Origin: Phycisphaera sp.
GTDB taxonomy: Bacteria > Planctomycetota > Phycisphaerae > Phycisphaerales > UBA1924
Reading direction: 5' to 3'
NCBI GenBank assembly: GCA_003712165.1
Contig: RHLH01000001.1
Coordinates: 496,001-560,000 of the forward strand
DNA: 64,000 bases
Shown piece by piece: positions 43,325-52,228 of this stretch. The notes under the pieces are model-generated. The model did not search any database and had not been told where the DNA came from. It saw nothing but the letters and a program-made list of their open reading frames with translations. Position 1 is the stretch's first letter, and every line of letters starts with the position of its first letter. The position numbers and the translations under genes were made by a program.

Positions 43325-44782
43325 GTGACGTCTAAACGCTCGGCCTTTCGTCTGACCAAGCATGCGGCCGGGTCGTTCCTGCCCGGATCGATGCCAGCGT
43401 CCATCCGCCGCAACTACCGCAAAGAACTCCCCGGGACGGCGTTCTTCTCGATCGCCCGCGCCGCGTTCGACGGGGCCGTCCTCGGGATCATCGTCAAGAT
43501 CGCCTTTGACGGCGTCGTCGATGACGAGTTCCTCAACACCTGCGTGGCAGTTCTCAGCTCAGCGCCGGCGCTGGCCAACATCGTCAACTTCATCTGGGCC
43601 CGCGCCTCGCACGGCATGAACAAGGTCAAGTTCATCGCCGGCGTCCAGATCGCTCTCCTGCTCCAGGTCCTGCTCATCGCGCTGGTCCCCAAGACCCCCG
43701 AAGGCCTCGTGATGCTCTGCGCGATCATCATCGGTGTCTGGACGTGCTGGTCCGGGTACATCGCGATCCGCTCGACCATCTGGCGCAACAACTACCCGCG
43801 GAGTCTCCGTGCGCGCGTCGCGGGCAAGTTCTCGACGATCCAGACACTCACGCTCTCCACGCTCGGGCTGGCGCTTGCGATCCTGATGGGCGACAAGCTC
43901 TCGCTGATCGATCCACGGTTCAGCCTCGAATCGCTCGGGCTCGATCCGATCCACGTTTTCCGGGTCTACATCGTCGTGTGCGTGCTCTTCGGCGCGGCAG
44001 GAATCGCGATCCTCTCGACCATCCGTGTTCGCAAGCACAAGCAGATGCTCCGCGACGAGCGAGAGTCGATCTCAGAACGCTCAGGACCGACCATCAATCC
44101 GGTCGGCGTGATCAGGCTCCTGCTCGAAGACAAACGCTTCGGCGTGTACCAGGTCAACCAGTTCCTGATGGGCATGGGCAACCTGATGATCATGCCGCTC
44201 GTGCCGATTCTCTTTCGAGATCGTTTCGGGATCGAGTACTTCGAGGGGATCCTGCTGGCGAGCGTGATCCCGATGGCGGTCGTCCCCGTGATGATCCCGG
44301 TCTGGGCCAGGCTTCTTGACCGGGTGCACGTGGTCATGTTCCGCGCGTACCACTGCTGGGTGTTCATCCTGATCATCATCCTGCTGCTGCTCGCGTCCGT
44401 GCTTCAACAGAAGTGGCTCTTGTACATCACGGTCGCCCTCAAAGGCGCCGCCATGGCGGGCGGCATGCTCGCCTGGCAGCTCGGCCACCACGACTTTGCG
44501 CCAAAGGAACGGGCAGGCGAGTACATGGGCGTCCACGTGACCCTGACGGGCGTGCGAGGCCTGATCGGCCCGATCGTGTCCGTGCTGCTCTACAACGAGC
44601 TCGCCCAGCGCAACCCCGAGCTGGCACCCTGGGTGCTGCTCGTCTGTCTCGCGCTCGTCGTTACCGGCGCGATCGGGTTTGTGATGATGGCGCGTCGGCT
44701 CGATCTGACACCGACCAATGACGAGGGGCCCGCGACGTCGAAAACCAAGGGGCCGGAGCCTGTGAGCCGGGCAGAGGTGTAA
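43325..44782 (+). CDS. Major facilitator superfamily transporter
   Basis: The 485-residue protein has about 12 hydrophobic helices in two halves (FIAGVQIALLLQVLLIALV, LVMLCAIIIGVWTCWSGYIA, VYIVVCVLFGAAGIAIL; after the central loop NLMIMPLVPILF, ILLASVIPMAVVPVMIPVW, WVFILIIILLLLASVL, WVLLVCLALVVTGAIGFV). The loop near residue 160 reads RSLRARVAGKFSTI, an Arg-rich cytoplasmic loop as in MFS proteins. Substrate cannot be deduced. The GTG at 43325 is taken as start without a good ribosome site; ATG 43391 is an alternative that keeps all helices. The last 25 residues are a hydrophilic tail. Confidence 0.82.
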   Translation: MTSKRSAFRLTKHAAGSFLPGSMPASIRRNYRKELPGTAFFSIARAAFDGAVLGIIVKIAFDGVVDDEFLNTCVAVLSSAPALANIVNFIWARASHGMNKVKFIAGVQIALLLQVLLIALVPKTPEGLVMLCAIIIGVWTCWSGYIAIRSTIWRNNYPRSLRARVAGKFSTIQTLTLSTLGLALAILMGDKLSLIDPRFSLESLGLDPIHVFRVYIVVCVLFGAAGIAILSTIRVRKHKQMLRDERESISERSGPTINPVGVIRLLLEDKRFGVYQVNQFLMGMGNLMIMPLVPILFRDRFGIEYFEGILLASVIPMAVVPVMIPVWARLLDRVHVVMFRAYHCWVFILIIILLLLASVLQQKWLLYITVALKGAAMAGGMLAWQLGHHDFAPKERAGEYMGVHVTLTGVRGLIGPIVSVLLYNELAQRNPELAPWVLLVCLALVVTGAIGFVMMARRLDLTPTNDEGPATSKTKGPEPVSRAEV

Positions 44783-44915
44783 CAGTCTTTGCCCGTATGA
44801 ACTTACACCAATGCGCTGCGTGGTCACTTCTCTTAAAGTCATGTGACGAACGTGAAGTCCAGAATCAGATAAAATACCTACCCAGAAGTAGCGTCAGGTC
44901 TTGTACTATCCACGC

Positions 44916-45962
44916 ATGGACCCGATTGACCTTCGTTCCGATACCGTCACCCAGCCAACGCCAGAGATGCGCGAGGCGATGTCTGCCGCGCCGCTCGGTG
45001 ACGATGTACTAGAAGGGGATCCGAGTGTTCGTAATCTTGAAGCCAAGGTCGCGGATTTGCTCGGGAGGGAAGCTGCGCTCTTCGTTCCGTCCGGGACGAT
45101 GGCCAACCTGCTCGCGGTCCGGTCCCAGACCCAGCCCGGCGAAGAGATCATCTGCGACGAGAACTGCCACATCTATTACTACGAAGCCGCGGGGTTCGCC
45201 GCGGTTGGAGGCTGCTCGCTCAGGTTCACCCGGGGTGAGCGGGGCCACTTCACCGCAGAAGATGTGGCGCGGCTCGTCCGCATCGACGACGAGCACTTTC
45301 CGAGAACATCGCTCGTCGCGGTCGAGAACACGCACAACCGAGGTGGGGGGTCCGTCTGGCCAATCGAACAGCTCGCCGAGGTCTACTGCGAATCAAAGTC
45401 GCGCGGCCTTCGCGTCCATATGGACGGCGCAAGGCTCTGGAACGCGTGCGCACAAGCCGAGCTCTCACCGGCTGACTTCGCTGAGTTCGCGGACACCGTG
45501 AGCGTATGTTTCAGCAAGGGCCTTGGATGCCCGGTTGGGTCTGCGCTTGTAGGAGATGACGAGACGATCGGTCGCGCCCGCAGACTCAGGAAAGTCATCG
45601 GCGGCGCGATGCGCCAGGCGGGGTTGCTTGCCGCCGCTGCGAGCTACGCGCTGGATCACAACCGCCAGCGGATGAAAGAAGACCACGCCCGTGCAAGGAC
45701 GCTCGCGAGCAAGGTCGCGGAGATACCGGGGCTGACGCTCGACGCGGACCGCGTGCAGACGAACATGCTCTACTTCACCGTCGAGCCCTCGCTGGGCACA
45801 GCGCGCGAGTTCTGCGAAAAACTCGACGACCGCGTGCGCATGCTCGACGAAGGGCCGCAGTCCGTCCGCGCTGTTGTGCATCTGCACATCACGGATGAGG
45901 ACATCGACAGAGCCGCGGACGAGATTGCAGCGGCGGCGGGTTCTCAGTCAGTCTCTGCCTGA
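44916..45962 (+). CDS. ltaE: Low-specificity L-threonine aldolase
   Basis: The PLP enzyme cleaves L-threonine and L-allo-threonine to glycine and acetaldehyde. Family marks are [19 protein letters not shown] at the start, [51 protein letters not shown] (Asp of the PLP pocket) and [16 protein letters not shown] with the PLP-binding lysine. The ATG at 44916 is preferred over TTG 44901, since family proteins begin just before the IDLRSDT block; no clear ribosome site is visible. The length, 348 residues, is typical. The 3' end overlaps the convergent EEP gene by 19 bases. A 133-base AT-rich gap precedes it. Confidence 0.95.
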   Translation: MDPIDLRSDTVTQPTPEMREAMSAAPLGDDVLEGDPSVRNLEAKVADLLGREAALFVPSGTMANLLAVRSQTQPGEEIICDENCHIYYYEAAGFAAVGGCSLRFTRGERGHFTAEDVARLVRIDDEHFPRTSLVAVENTHNRGGGSVWPIEQLAEVYCESKSRGLRVHMDGARLWNACAQAELSPADFAEFADTVSVCFSKGLGCPVGSALVGDDETIGRARRLRKVIGGAMRQAGLLAAAASYALDHNRQRMKEDHARARTLASKVAEIPGLTLDADRVQTNMLYFTVEPSLGTAREFCEKLDDRVRMLDEGPQSVRAVVHLHITDEDIDRAADEIAAAAGSQSVSA

Positions 45963-47188
45963 ACAGGATCAAGAGTCACGATCGCCCGCACCGGGAAATG
46001 GTCACTCGGCCAGATGCCGCCCTTGCCACCGATGGTGATGACCTCGGCCTCGGCGGTCTCGCAACCGCTGGGCACGAGGATCATGTCGATCCTGCTGGCC
46101 GGCTCGCCTGTAAACCCGTGGAACGTGCCTATTGCCGAGTCCTCTTCTACCGCGGTCTTCCATCCTTTGCCGACCAGACGCTGCGCTGGCTCTGAATCTG
46201 GGGTGCAGTTGAAATCGCCGAGCACGAAGTACGGCAATGCCGCCGTGGTCTTCCCGATCGCACCGCGCATCTGCTGCATGCTCTTCAGCCTCGACTCCGC
46301 GGATTGGTGATCAAGGTGCACGTTCGCGACTCTGAAGCTGCGGGAACCGTGGATAGTCTCAAACTCTGCCCACGTGCAGATGCGAGGGATGGAGTTGCCA
46401 TAGCTCGCTGAACCCGGCTGGTCCGCGGTATCGCTGAACCAGAACGTGCCGCTCTCGACAAGTCTGAGTTTGTCAGCATTATAGAAAACGGGTGCAAACT
46501 CACCTTTGTCCTTGCCGTCGTCTCGTCCGACACCGGTGAAGCTGTAGCCGGGCAGCGCCTTCGTGAGATCGTCAATCTGCGATTTGAGCGCTTCCTGCAT
46601 ACCGATGACATCGGGGAGCTCGGCGCGAACCAGCCCGCTGACAAAGTCCTGGCGGTTGTGCCACGCATTGATACCGTCGTTCGCCGCGCCGTAGCGGATA
46701 TTGAACGTCATGAGCTCGATGCTGTTCGCTTCGTGCTCGCGGACCTGTTCGACGAGATCCGCCGCGATGGGGTTGGGCAGCGTGATATCAAGGTGGTAAC
46801 GAACGATCTTCCACTCGCCATCGACGAGCCTGCACGCGCCAGAGCCTCTGCACTGCCCGTACGACTCGGAGTACAGGGTCTCGTCAAAGACCGCGACGGT
46901 TCCGCCTGGCTGCACGTCGACGTGCCGATCACGCATCTGGAACCACCAGCCCCGCCCGGACTCCATGTATGGCTTGTAGAGCGACTCGAACTCATCCTTC
47001 GTCCATCGCTCCCAGATATCTGTGCCGAAGAACACCGCGTCGTCGGTGAACATATCGAAGTACGTCTCATGATCCGCGGCTTTGGTTGCCTCGTGCATCT
47101 CTGACAGCAGGTCGAACACCTCACGTTTAGGCTGAGCCTGCGCTGCCGGAGCGAGAACCAGAATCATCAGGGCGATCAGTCGTTTCAT
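45944..47188 (-). CDS. Exported fusion of an NTF2/SnoaL-like domain and an endonuclease/exonuclease/phosphatase domain
   Basis: A signal peptide (MKRLIALMILVLAPAAQA) precedes an NTF2/SnoaL-like domain (about 22-140: EMHEATKAADHETYFDMFTD, VAVFDETLYSESYGQCRG, GEWKIVRYHLDITLP). An EEP domain fills 155-414: IELMTFNIRYGAANDG, VIGMQEALKSQ with the catalytic Glu, FRVANVHLDHQS, FVLGDFNCTPDSEP, SRIDMILVP and a final WPSDHFPVRAIV. The EEP part resembles secreted phosphodiesterases of the exonuclease III-type fold. The start shares four bases (ATGA) with the wrbA stop, so the two are translationally coupled. What the NTF2 domain binds is unknown. Confidence 0.88.
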   Translation of the reverse strand: MKRLIALMILVLAPAAQAQPKREVFDLLSEMHEATKAADHETYFDMFTDDAVFFGTDIWERWTKDEFESLYKPYMESGRGWWFQMRDRHVDVQPGGTVAVFDETLYSESYGQCRGSGACRLVDGEWKIVRYHLDITLPNPIAADLVEQVREHEANSIELMTFNIRYGAANDGINAWHNRQDFVSGLVRAELPDVIGMQEALKSQIDDLTKALPGYSFTGVGRDDGKDKGEFAPVFYNADKLRLVESGTFWFSDTADQPGSASYGNSIPRICTWAEFETIHGSRSFRVANVHLDHQSAESRLKSMQQMRGAIGKTTAALPYFVLGDFNCTPDSEPAQRLVGKGWKTAVEEDSAIGTFHGFTGEPASRIDMILVPSGCETAEAEVITIGGKGGIWPSDHFPVRAIVTLDPVQAETD

Positions 47189-47772
47189 TCGGGTGTTCCT
47201 TGTGCGTACCGCTTCGTGATCTGCGCGAGTCTGGCGCCGAAGAGCTCCGCGGTCTTCCGGTCGCCCTCGGGCGGCGTCACGTCGGGTGAGGCGTCGTCGG
47301 ACTGCGCCATGCAACCCATGTACGAGCCCATGCGGTTGATGTCGTTCTCGGTCGGCCCGCCGAACATCACGCCCTGGCTGACCCAGAGCATGCTGTGCTG
47401 CATGCAGAAGTGGAAGATGTCCTGGAGCGTGTTGAGCTTGTCACCCGAGGTCGCCGCGGCGTTGGTGAACCCGCTGGCCAGCTTGTCGCGCCAGCGCTGC
47501 TCGAACCAGAACTTGCTTGACGCCTCGAACACACGCTTGAGCTCGGATGTCACCGATCCCATATACGTCGGGCAGCCGAACACGATGCAATCCGCGTTTC
47601 CGAGTTCGTCCCATCGCCCCCCGAGCTCTTTGCCCGACGGATCGGGCAATTCTTTCGCCCTGATGAGGATGACCTCGACGCCGCCAACGGACCGAACGCC
47701 CTCGGCGATGCGCTCGGCGACCGCCTTGGTGTGACCGAATTCTGAGTGGTAGACGACCGCGACCTTTGGCAT
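47185..47772 (-). CDS. wrbA: NAD(P)H:quinone oxidoreductase, WrbA type (flavodoxin fold)
   Basis: WrbA reduces quinones by two electrons with FMN, limiting semiquinone stress. The FMN-binding start is VAVVYHSEFGHTKAVAERIAEG, followed by DCIVFGCPTYMGSVTSELKR and a later SQGVMFGGPT-type loop. The length, 195 residues, is typical. The ATG at 47772 is preferred; a GTG at 47787 adds five residues. GGAG lies about ten bases upstream of the ATG. The stop overlaps the start of the NTF2-EEP gene (ATGA), so the pair is probably one operon. Confidence 0.93.
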   Translation of the reverse strand: MPKVAVVYHSEFGHTKAVAERIAEGVRSVGGVEVILIRAKELPDPSGKELGGRWDELGNADCIVFGCPTYMGSVTSELKRVFEASSKFWFEQRWRDKLASGFTNAAATSGDKLNTLQDIFHFCMQHSMLWVSQGVMFGGPTENDINRMGSYMGCMAQSDDASPDVTPPEGDRKTAELFGARLAQITKRYAQGTPE

Positions 47773-47837
47773 ATGACAAGACTCCACGCCAGAGCGTAGA
47801 GCCTATCAAGGAGGTGGACTTGTTGTGACGAGCCTGG

Positions 47838-48230
47838 TCAGCCGGCCTTGCGGGGGGCGTTCATGCACTCGTTCTTGCTCACAGCGCGGGCCAGCTGCGT
47901 CAGCATCTTGCGCTGCTCGAGCGACATCGCCGTGTACTCGACGCCGATGAGCCACTTGCGGAAGCCCGATCGCCTTACCCAGACAACCCGACAAGGCAGG
48001 GTCGTCGGGCCGTCGAGCGTCTCGAGCCTCAGCCCGATCGTCTTGGTCGATGGCTTCATCTTCGTTCTGGTGATGACCCTCATTCCCGAGCAGGAGATGT
48101 CCTCGATGTATCCGATCGAGCACTCGGTGTGCTGGACATGAAGCCTCCCGTGGCGCCGGTTGTTCTCCGGCTGGGCGGTCTCTTGGCAGCGTTCAAGGTC
48201 TGGCAGGATGTTTCGTGCAAGTCTTCCCAT
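47838..48230 (-). CDS. PilZ-domain protein (predicted cyclic di-GMP receptor)
   Basis: The 130-residue protein is almost all PilZ domain (about 22-115). The ligand-binding pattern is present: RRHGR near residue 25-29 (RxxxR) and EDISCSGMRVI near 43-53 (the [DN]xSxxG motif). Later strands are TLPCRVVWVRRSGFRKWLIG and VEYTAMS. Together with the HD-GYP protein in this window it points to cyclic di-GMP signalling. The output is unknown since no effector domain is attached. It is a single gene; the next minus-strand gene upstream ends 113 bases away, and wrbA begins 65 bases downstream. Confidence 0.87.
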   Translation of the reverse strand: MGRLARNILPDLERCQETAQPENNRRHGRLHVQHTECSIGYIEDISCSGMRVITRTKMKPSTKTIGLRLETLDGPTTLPCRVVWVRRSGFRKWLIGVEYTAMSLEQRKMLTQLARAVSKNECMNAPRKAG

Positions 48231-48343
48231 AGCGTATGAAGCATGCGCGATGGGGTGAGCGACGCAAACGAAACACTCCGAATCGGGCAGAGCCCGGTTC
48301 GGGTTGTGCTGCCTGTGCAGGTTCCCATGAGGTTCCGGGGGAG

Positions 48344-49144
48344 TTATCCGGCGGAATCGGTGACACTGATATCACCCGCGGACGTTCTGACCCGGCTCGT
48401 CGTCTCGGCGCCGTCACCGATCGTGCCCGTTCCCTGGTTGCCACGGATCTCAATCCCGTTGAACGAGATGTCGCCCGCCGAAGTGCTGGCCTCGACGGTC
48501 GCCGAGGTTCCCTCGTGGAACTTGATATACACATCACCCGCGGTTGTGCGCACGTACGAAGGTGCAGCGACGCCGTGCAACGCGATGTCGCCCGCAGTCG
48601 ATCTGACGTCTGCCGTTCCGGTGATGTCCCAGAACCTGATGTCGCCCGCAGTGGTGTGGACCGCGACGTCGCCGTCGTGCCCGTGCACCTCGATATCGCC
48701 GGCTGACGAATCGATCGTGAGCGGGCCGGCCATCCCCTTGACGAAGATGTCGCCCGCAGTTGTGTCGATCGTGACCCCGTTCATAGCCGGCACGTAGACG
48801 AGCAGGTCGCACCCCTCGCTGTCCTTGCGCTTGCCGCCAGGCCAGTTCACCGTGATCTCGAGCGTGTCGCCCACGATGTCAGCCGAGACCTTCGTCGCGT
48901 CGGCGCGTTCGCGGGTCCGGGCCCTCACCTTGCCGATGACCTTTGGCTCTCCCTCGGCGGGCTCAAGGAGCACGTCGCCGGCGCGAGTCCTGATCACGAC
49001 CGATTCGACCGAGTCGATCGTGCCCGCAGCCACGGGCAGTGTGTAGGTCGCACGCTCCTTGGCGCCGTACCAACCCCACGAGCAGCCGCCCGTAACTACA
49101 AGCCCGAGTGCACACGCAGCCGTGAGTGTCGTTCGCCCGATCAT
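48344..49144 (-). CDS. DUF4097-type lipoprotein with TAGDI repeats
   Basis: A lipoprotein signal peptide (MIGRTTLTAACALGLVVTGGC) leads into an N-terminal beta region with a basic segment (VRARTRERADATKVS). From about residue 115 a series of short repeats of about 18-21 residues follows, each with a [TS][TS]AGDI core (eight copies: RTRAGDV, DTTAGDI, DSSAGDI, HTTAGDI, RSTAGDI, RTTAGDV, STSAGDI, RTSAGDI). These are typical of the DUF4097 'putative adhesin' beta-solenoid. The ATG at 49144 was chosen because it opens the signal peptide. Function is unknown; an envelope scaffold or adhesin is the usual proposal. Confidence 0.87.
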   Translation of the reverse strand: MIGRTTLTAACALGLVVTGGCSWGWYGAKERATYTLPVAAGTIDSVESVVIRTRAGDVLLEPAEGEPKVIGKVRARTRERADATKVSADIVGDTLEITVNWPGGKRKDSEGCDLLVYVPAMNGVTIDTTAGDIFVKGMAGPLTIDSSAGDIEVHGHDGDVAVHTTAGDIRFWDITGTADVRSTAGDIALHGVAAPSYVRTTAGDVYIKFHEGTSATVEASTSAGDISFNGIEIRGNQGTGTIGDGAETTSRVRTSAGDISVTDSAG

Positions 49145-49276
49145 GTCGTTTCCCCCGAAGACCTGGCCTACAAGCAATGGCCCATTCGCATTGGTACAAC
49201 CCGGGCGCTCGGGCCCGGCAATGGATTCTACTTGGGGGAGTGGTTGGCTCGCTTTCGCGGAATATGTAGAAAACGC

Positions 49277-50398
49277 TCAGACGCCGTTGGCCTCGACGCG
49301 CTTTCGGAGCCCCGCGAGGTACCGGTCGAGGATTTCGTCCACCTCGCCGTAGGCCGCGATGCCCAGTTTCCGAGCCTCCGCTTCGAGCCAGACCCAGTGG
49401 TGGCTCGTGAGCCTCGACACATCCAGCGTCTTGCCCATGAAAGGCAGTCTCGCGTCACCCGTGTCCTCAAGATGCCGGGTAATGTCCAACATCGGTTCGG
49501 AGTGCCCACCCAGGTGCATGTACGCGGGCATCAACGGCAGGTTGGTCTTGGGCATCGGAGCCGTGTTCCGGCCCGCGACCATGTCGGTGTACTGGCAGAT
49601 CATCTGCGATGGGTGGACCATGTCCCCTTCATCGATAGGCGCTTGTCCCGAGTCGCCCACGATGAGCTGCGAGTAGAGGAACGTGTCCAGGTCGCACGCA
49701 CGCTTGCCGAGCCTTCGGATCGTGTTGAACCCCTGGATGGGCCTGGTCTTGGCGCGCATGACCTGCGCGTCGAGAACCATCTCGAACGTCGTGGTCAACT
49801 CGTCCTCGGGGACAACGCCGTTGCCCTTGTACCACCTGATGCCGAAGAACGCCTTGCCGCTGTCACGCGCAAGCTCGTACCGGCGTTCGAAGAAGTCGGG
49901 GTTGACCGGCATCGCGTCGAGGTCGTGCAGCAGGACATGCCGGGTCGTCGAGGCACCGATGCCCTTCGACCAGCTCATCCACGCGTACACCCAGCCCCAC
50001 TTGATGCGCTCGGCGACCGCGTGCTGCTTCTCGGTGTAGTTCAGAATCCGCACGGGCATCTCGCCCCGCGCTTCCTCGATGCGATCAGCGAGACCTTCGG
50101 GCATCTGGTCCTCTGGGCGATCGAAGACGAGGATGACTTCCTTCGCGCTCGGCATGTTCATCCGGCGCATCAGGTTCAGGTTTGTGACCGCGACATCGGG
50201 CAGGGCAGCCATACACCCGATCACCACGGTGTACCCCTCCTCGGGTTCGATGAGCGGGTCCCACGAGACGAGATCGCGCAGCTGCGACACCATCGGGGCC
50301 CGCTTGAGCCGCGCGGCCTGGTACGCCAGCCAGTTTGGATACTTGCCCTGCATCGCGCTCGTTCGTCTCCAGCCCGCCCTGCGTCTCGCTCCTGACAT
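49277..50398 (-). CDS. Glycosyltransferase-like protein with a DxD motif
   Basis: The 373-residue soluble protein looks like a GT-A glycosyltransferase. Strand VVIGCMAALPDVAVTNLNLM, EVILVFDRPEDQMP, and a central TTRHVLLHDLDAMPVNPDFF with the DxD (DLD) metal site are followed by FGIRWYKGNGVVP and a C-terminal half rich in acceptor-side loops. No family number can be given. The start is uncertain: ATG 50398 as given, or ATG 50353 (MQGKYPNWLAY), which has GGAG nearby. It lies 21 bases downstream of the asparaginase gene, so it may be co-transcribed with it and the DUF442 lipoprotein. Donor and acceptor are unknown. Confidence 0.7.
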   Translation of the reverse strand: MSGARRRAGWRRTSAMQGKYPNWLAYQAARLKRAPMVSQLRDLVSWDPLIEPEEGYTVVIGCMAALPDVAVTNLNLMRRMNMPSAKEVILVFDRPEDQMPEGLADRIEEARGEMPVRILNYTEKQHAVAERIKWGWVYAWMSWSKGIGASTTRHVLLHDLDAMPVNPDFFERRYELARDSGKAFFGIRWYKGNGVVPEDELTTTFEMVLDAQVMRAKTRPIQGFNTIRRLGKRACDLDTFLYSQLIVGDSGQAPIDEGDMVHPSQMICQYTDMVAGRNTAPMPKTNLPLMPAYMHLGGHSEPMLDITRHLEDTGDARLPFMGKTLDVSRLTSHHWVWLEAEARKLGIAAYGEVDEILDRYLAGLRKRVEANGV

Positions 50399-50419
50399 CG
50401 GCCCACGCCCGCCCGAAAC

Positions 50420-51421
50420 TCAACCCGAATCGGGCATCGGGTCTTCCAAGAGCTCCTCCAAGGACCCACTCAAAAGCAACGTCCGGATCTGATTCTCACC
50501 GAGCCCTTCGCCGAGTTGCGCCATGAGCAGGATCCGCGCTGACGGCCCCGGCAGCCTGCGACCGGCGGTGATCGCTGGGATCAATCCCGCTTTCGCCGCT
50601 GGCGAGTCAAGCTCCATATCCCCCGTCGGCACGCGGGAGGTGACGAGAACCACAACGCCCTCTTCCATCGCGCGAGCCGCGGCCTCGGTCGCCCGCTCGG
50701 GCAGGTTGCCCGCGCCGAACGCCTCGACCACGATGCCGCGCGCGCCGTCTCGTGCCGCCAGTTTAATCATTCGAGCGCCACCCAGACCTGTCGTGAGCGT
50801 CACAAGCTCGACACGCTCCTCGAGCTTTGAAGACCGGAAGCCAAGCCGAGCAGGACTGCGCACGATCTCGACCGTTTCGGGCGAGATCAATCCGATCGGC
50901 CCCGAGTCACCCGAAGCGAACGCGTCTTTGTTCTCGGTGTGCAGCTTCCGAACATCCAGTGCCGCGTGGATGCGCTGATTCATGACGACAACCGTGCCGA
51001 GTCTCTGCGCAGAATCGCTGAGCACGCAATCGAACGCGTCGGCAACATTCGTCGGACCGTCGGCGCCGGCGTCTCGCGTCGGGACCATCGCACCCGTGAA
51101 CACCACCGGCTTCGACGGCGCGCCGAGCAATTCCACCGCGAGCGCCGACTCTTCCATCGAATCCGTGCCGTGCGTGACAACCACGCCCAGACACGCCTCG
51201 TCGCTGACCGCTTCGTTGACACGCTCGGCGAGTCGGTGCAGATCGTCAACACTGAACCTGCTGCTCGGGACAGTCAGCAGGTCCTCGCCCCGGATCGGCA
51301 CGTCAGCGGGGAGCCTGCGCGCCATCTTGATGATGGACGACGCCCTGAGCGGACCCTCGGGGCCCGCCGAGATCGTGCCTCCCGTGGCGATCAGCTGGAT
51401 GTATCCCCTCGCGTTGTGCAC
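50420..51421 (-). CDS. L-asparaginase (type I/II family, cytoplasmic)
   Basis: The 333-residue enzyme converts L-asparagine to aspartate and ammonia. The first catalytic threonine is in IQLIATGGTISAGPEG and the second motif is VVVTHGTDSMEESA (Thr-Asp-Ser of the family). A conserved VFTGAMVPTRDAGADGPTN and a C-terminal GIVVEAFGAGNLPE complete the pattern. No signal peptide is visible. The start is a GTG (51421) without a good ribosome site. It lies 12 bases downstream of the DUF442-like lipoprotein gene on the same strand. Whether it acts as an asparaginase or a glutaminase cannot be judged. Confidence 0.92.
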   Translation of the reverse strand: MHNARGYIQLIATGGTISAGPEGPLRASSIIKMARRLPADVPIRGEDLLTVPSSRFSVDDLHRLAERVNEAVSDEACLGVVVTHGTDSMEESALAVELLGAPSKPVVFTGAMVPTRDAGADGPTNVADAFDCVLSDSAQRLGTVVVMNQRIHAALDVRKLHTENKDAFASGDSGPIGLISPETVEIVRSPARLGFRSSKLEERVELVTLTTGLGGARMIKLAARDGARGIVVEAFGAGNLPERATEAAARAMEEGVVVLVTSRVPTGDMELDSPAAKAGLIPAITAGRRLPGPSARILLMAQLGEGLGENQIRTLLLSGSLEELLEDPMPDSG

Positions 51422-51433
51422 GGGGGATCGTAG

Positions 51434-52048
51434 TTAGCCCTCGTCGTCGGCAGGCGGCGTGTACGAATGGGGCTTGCCGAGCAGGCGATCAAGGGCGCTC
51501 GGCTGCTGGCCAACCCTCTGGGCGCGCTCGATCGCGTCTTCTTCGCTCATGTCCTCGTATTTGATGAGGTACGCCGTCCAGATTGTCCGAGCCCTGCCGC
51601 CCGAGGCGCAGTGCAGCAGCACATCGCCCTTCGCGTTCTCGAGAACAGTCGCGAGCCGGTCCACGTCCTCTGGGTCGTAGCCGGGCTCGTCACCAACGCC
51701 CCCGCCGAGAGGGATATGGACATACGAAGCGCCCGCGTCGGTGACGACCTGGGCTTCATCGAACGGCACACGCTCTTCCATCTCGCTCTCGCGCCGGAAG
51801 TTGATGACTGTGGTTGTGCCAGCCTCGGCGAGCTCGTAGATCGTGTCTTCATCGGGCTGAGCACTGAACATCAGCCGACCCTCGCGGTGGATCGTGGGCG
51901 GCTCGATCTCAGCGATCTCGGTTTCGTGCTCCTGCTTGTGCTCTTTGTCCCAGTGATGGTCGTACTCGTGGACAGTGATGTCGAACGAGCAGCCGGTGAC
52001 ACCAAGGGTGATGAGTGCGATGGGCAGGACGCGTGTGAAGCTGGGCAT
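51434..52048 (-). CDS. DUF442-like phosphatase lipoprotein
   Basis: The ATG at 52048 follows AGGAGGTCC, a near-perfect ribosome site. A lipoprotein signal peptide (FTRVLPIALITLGVTGC) is followed by a His/Glu-rich linker (HEYDHHWDKEHKQEHETE) and a domain that matches DUF442: GRLMFSAQPDEDTIYELAEA, TTTVINFRRESEMEERV, then the cysteine loop HCASGGRAR. The spacing Cys-x4-Arg is that of DUF442/beta-lactamase-hydrolase-like proteins, not the C-x5-R of ordinary tyrosine phosphatases. Residues 150-204 are helical, with a Pro-rich end. It is divergent from the cytochrome gene (about 180 bases). Substrate unknown. Confidence 0.82.
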   Translation of the reverse strand: MPSFTRVLPIALITLGVTGCSFDITVHEYDHHWDKEHKQEHETEIAEIEPPTIHREGRLMFSAQPDEDTIYELAEAGTTTVINFRRESEMEERVPFDEAQVVTDAGASYVHIPLGGGVGDEPGYDPEDVDRLATVLENAKGDVLLHCASGGRARTIWTAYLIKYEDMSEEDAIERAQRVGQQPSALDRLLGKPHSYTPPADDEG

Positions 52049-52228
52049 CTGGACCTCCTGGGTTTCTATGGGACTGTCGAGATTGTGCTCTCGCAGCATC
52101 TTGAACCGGCCGAAAAGGAGAGGGATTCAGTTTCTGCTATAGGCGGGGCCGCGGTGACCCGGTACAGTGATATGCGGGCACCGTGGGGGATTTGTATCGG
52201 TGCAGGCCCGGATAAATCGAGGTTGTTC

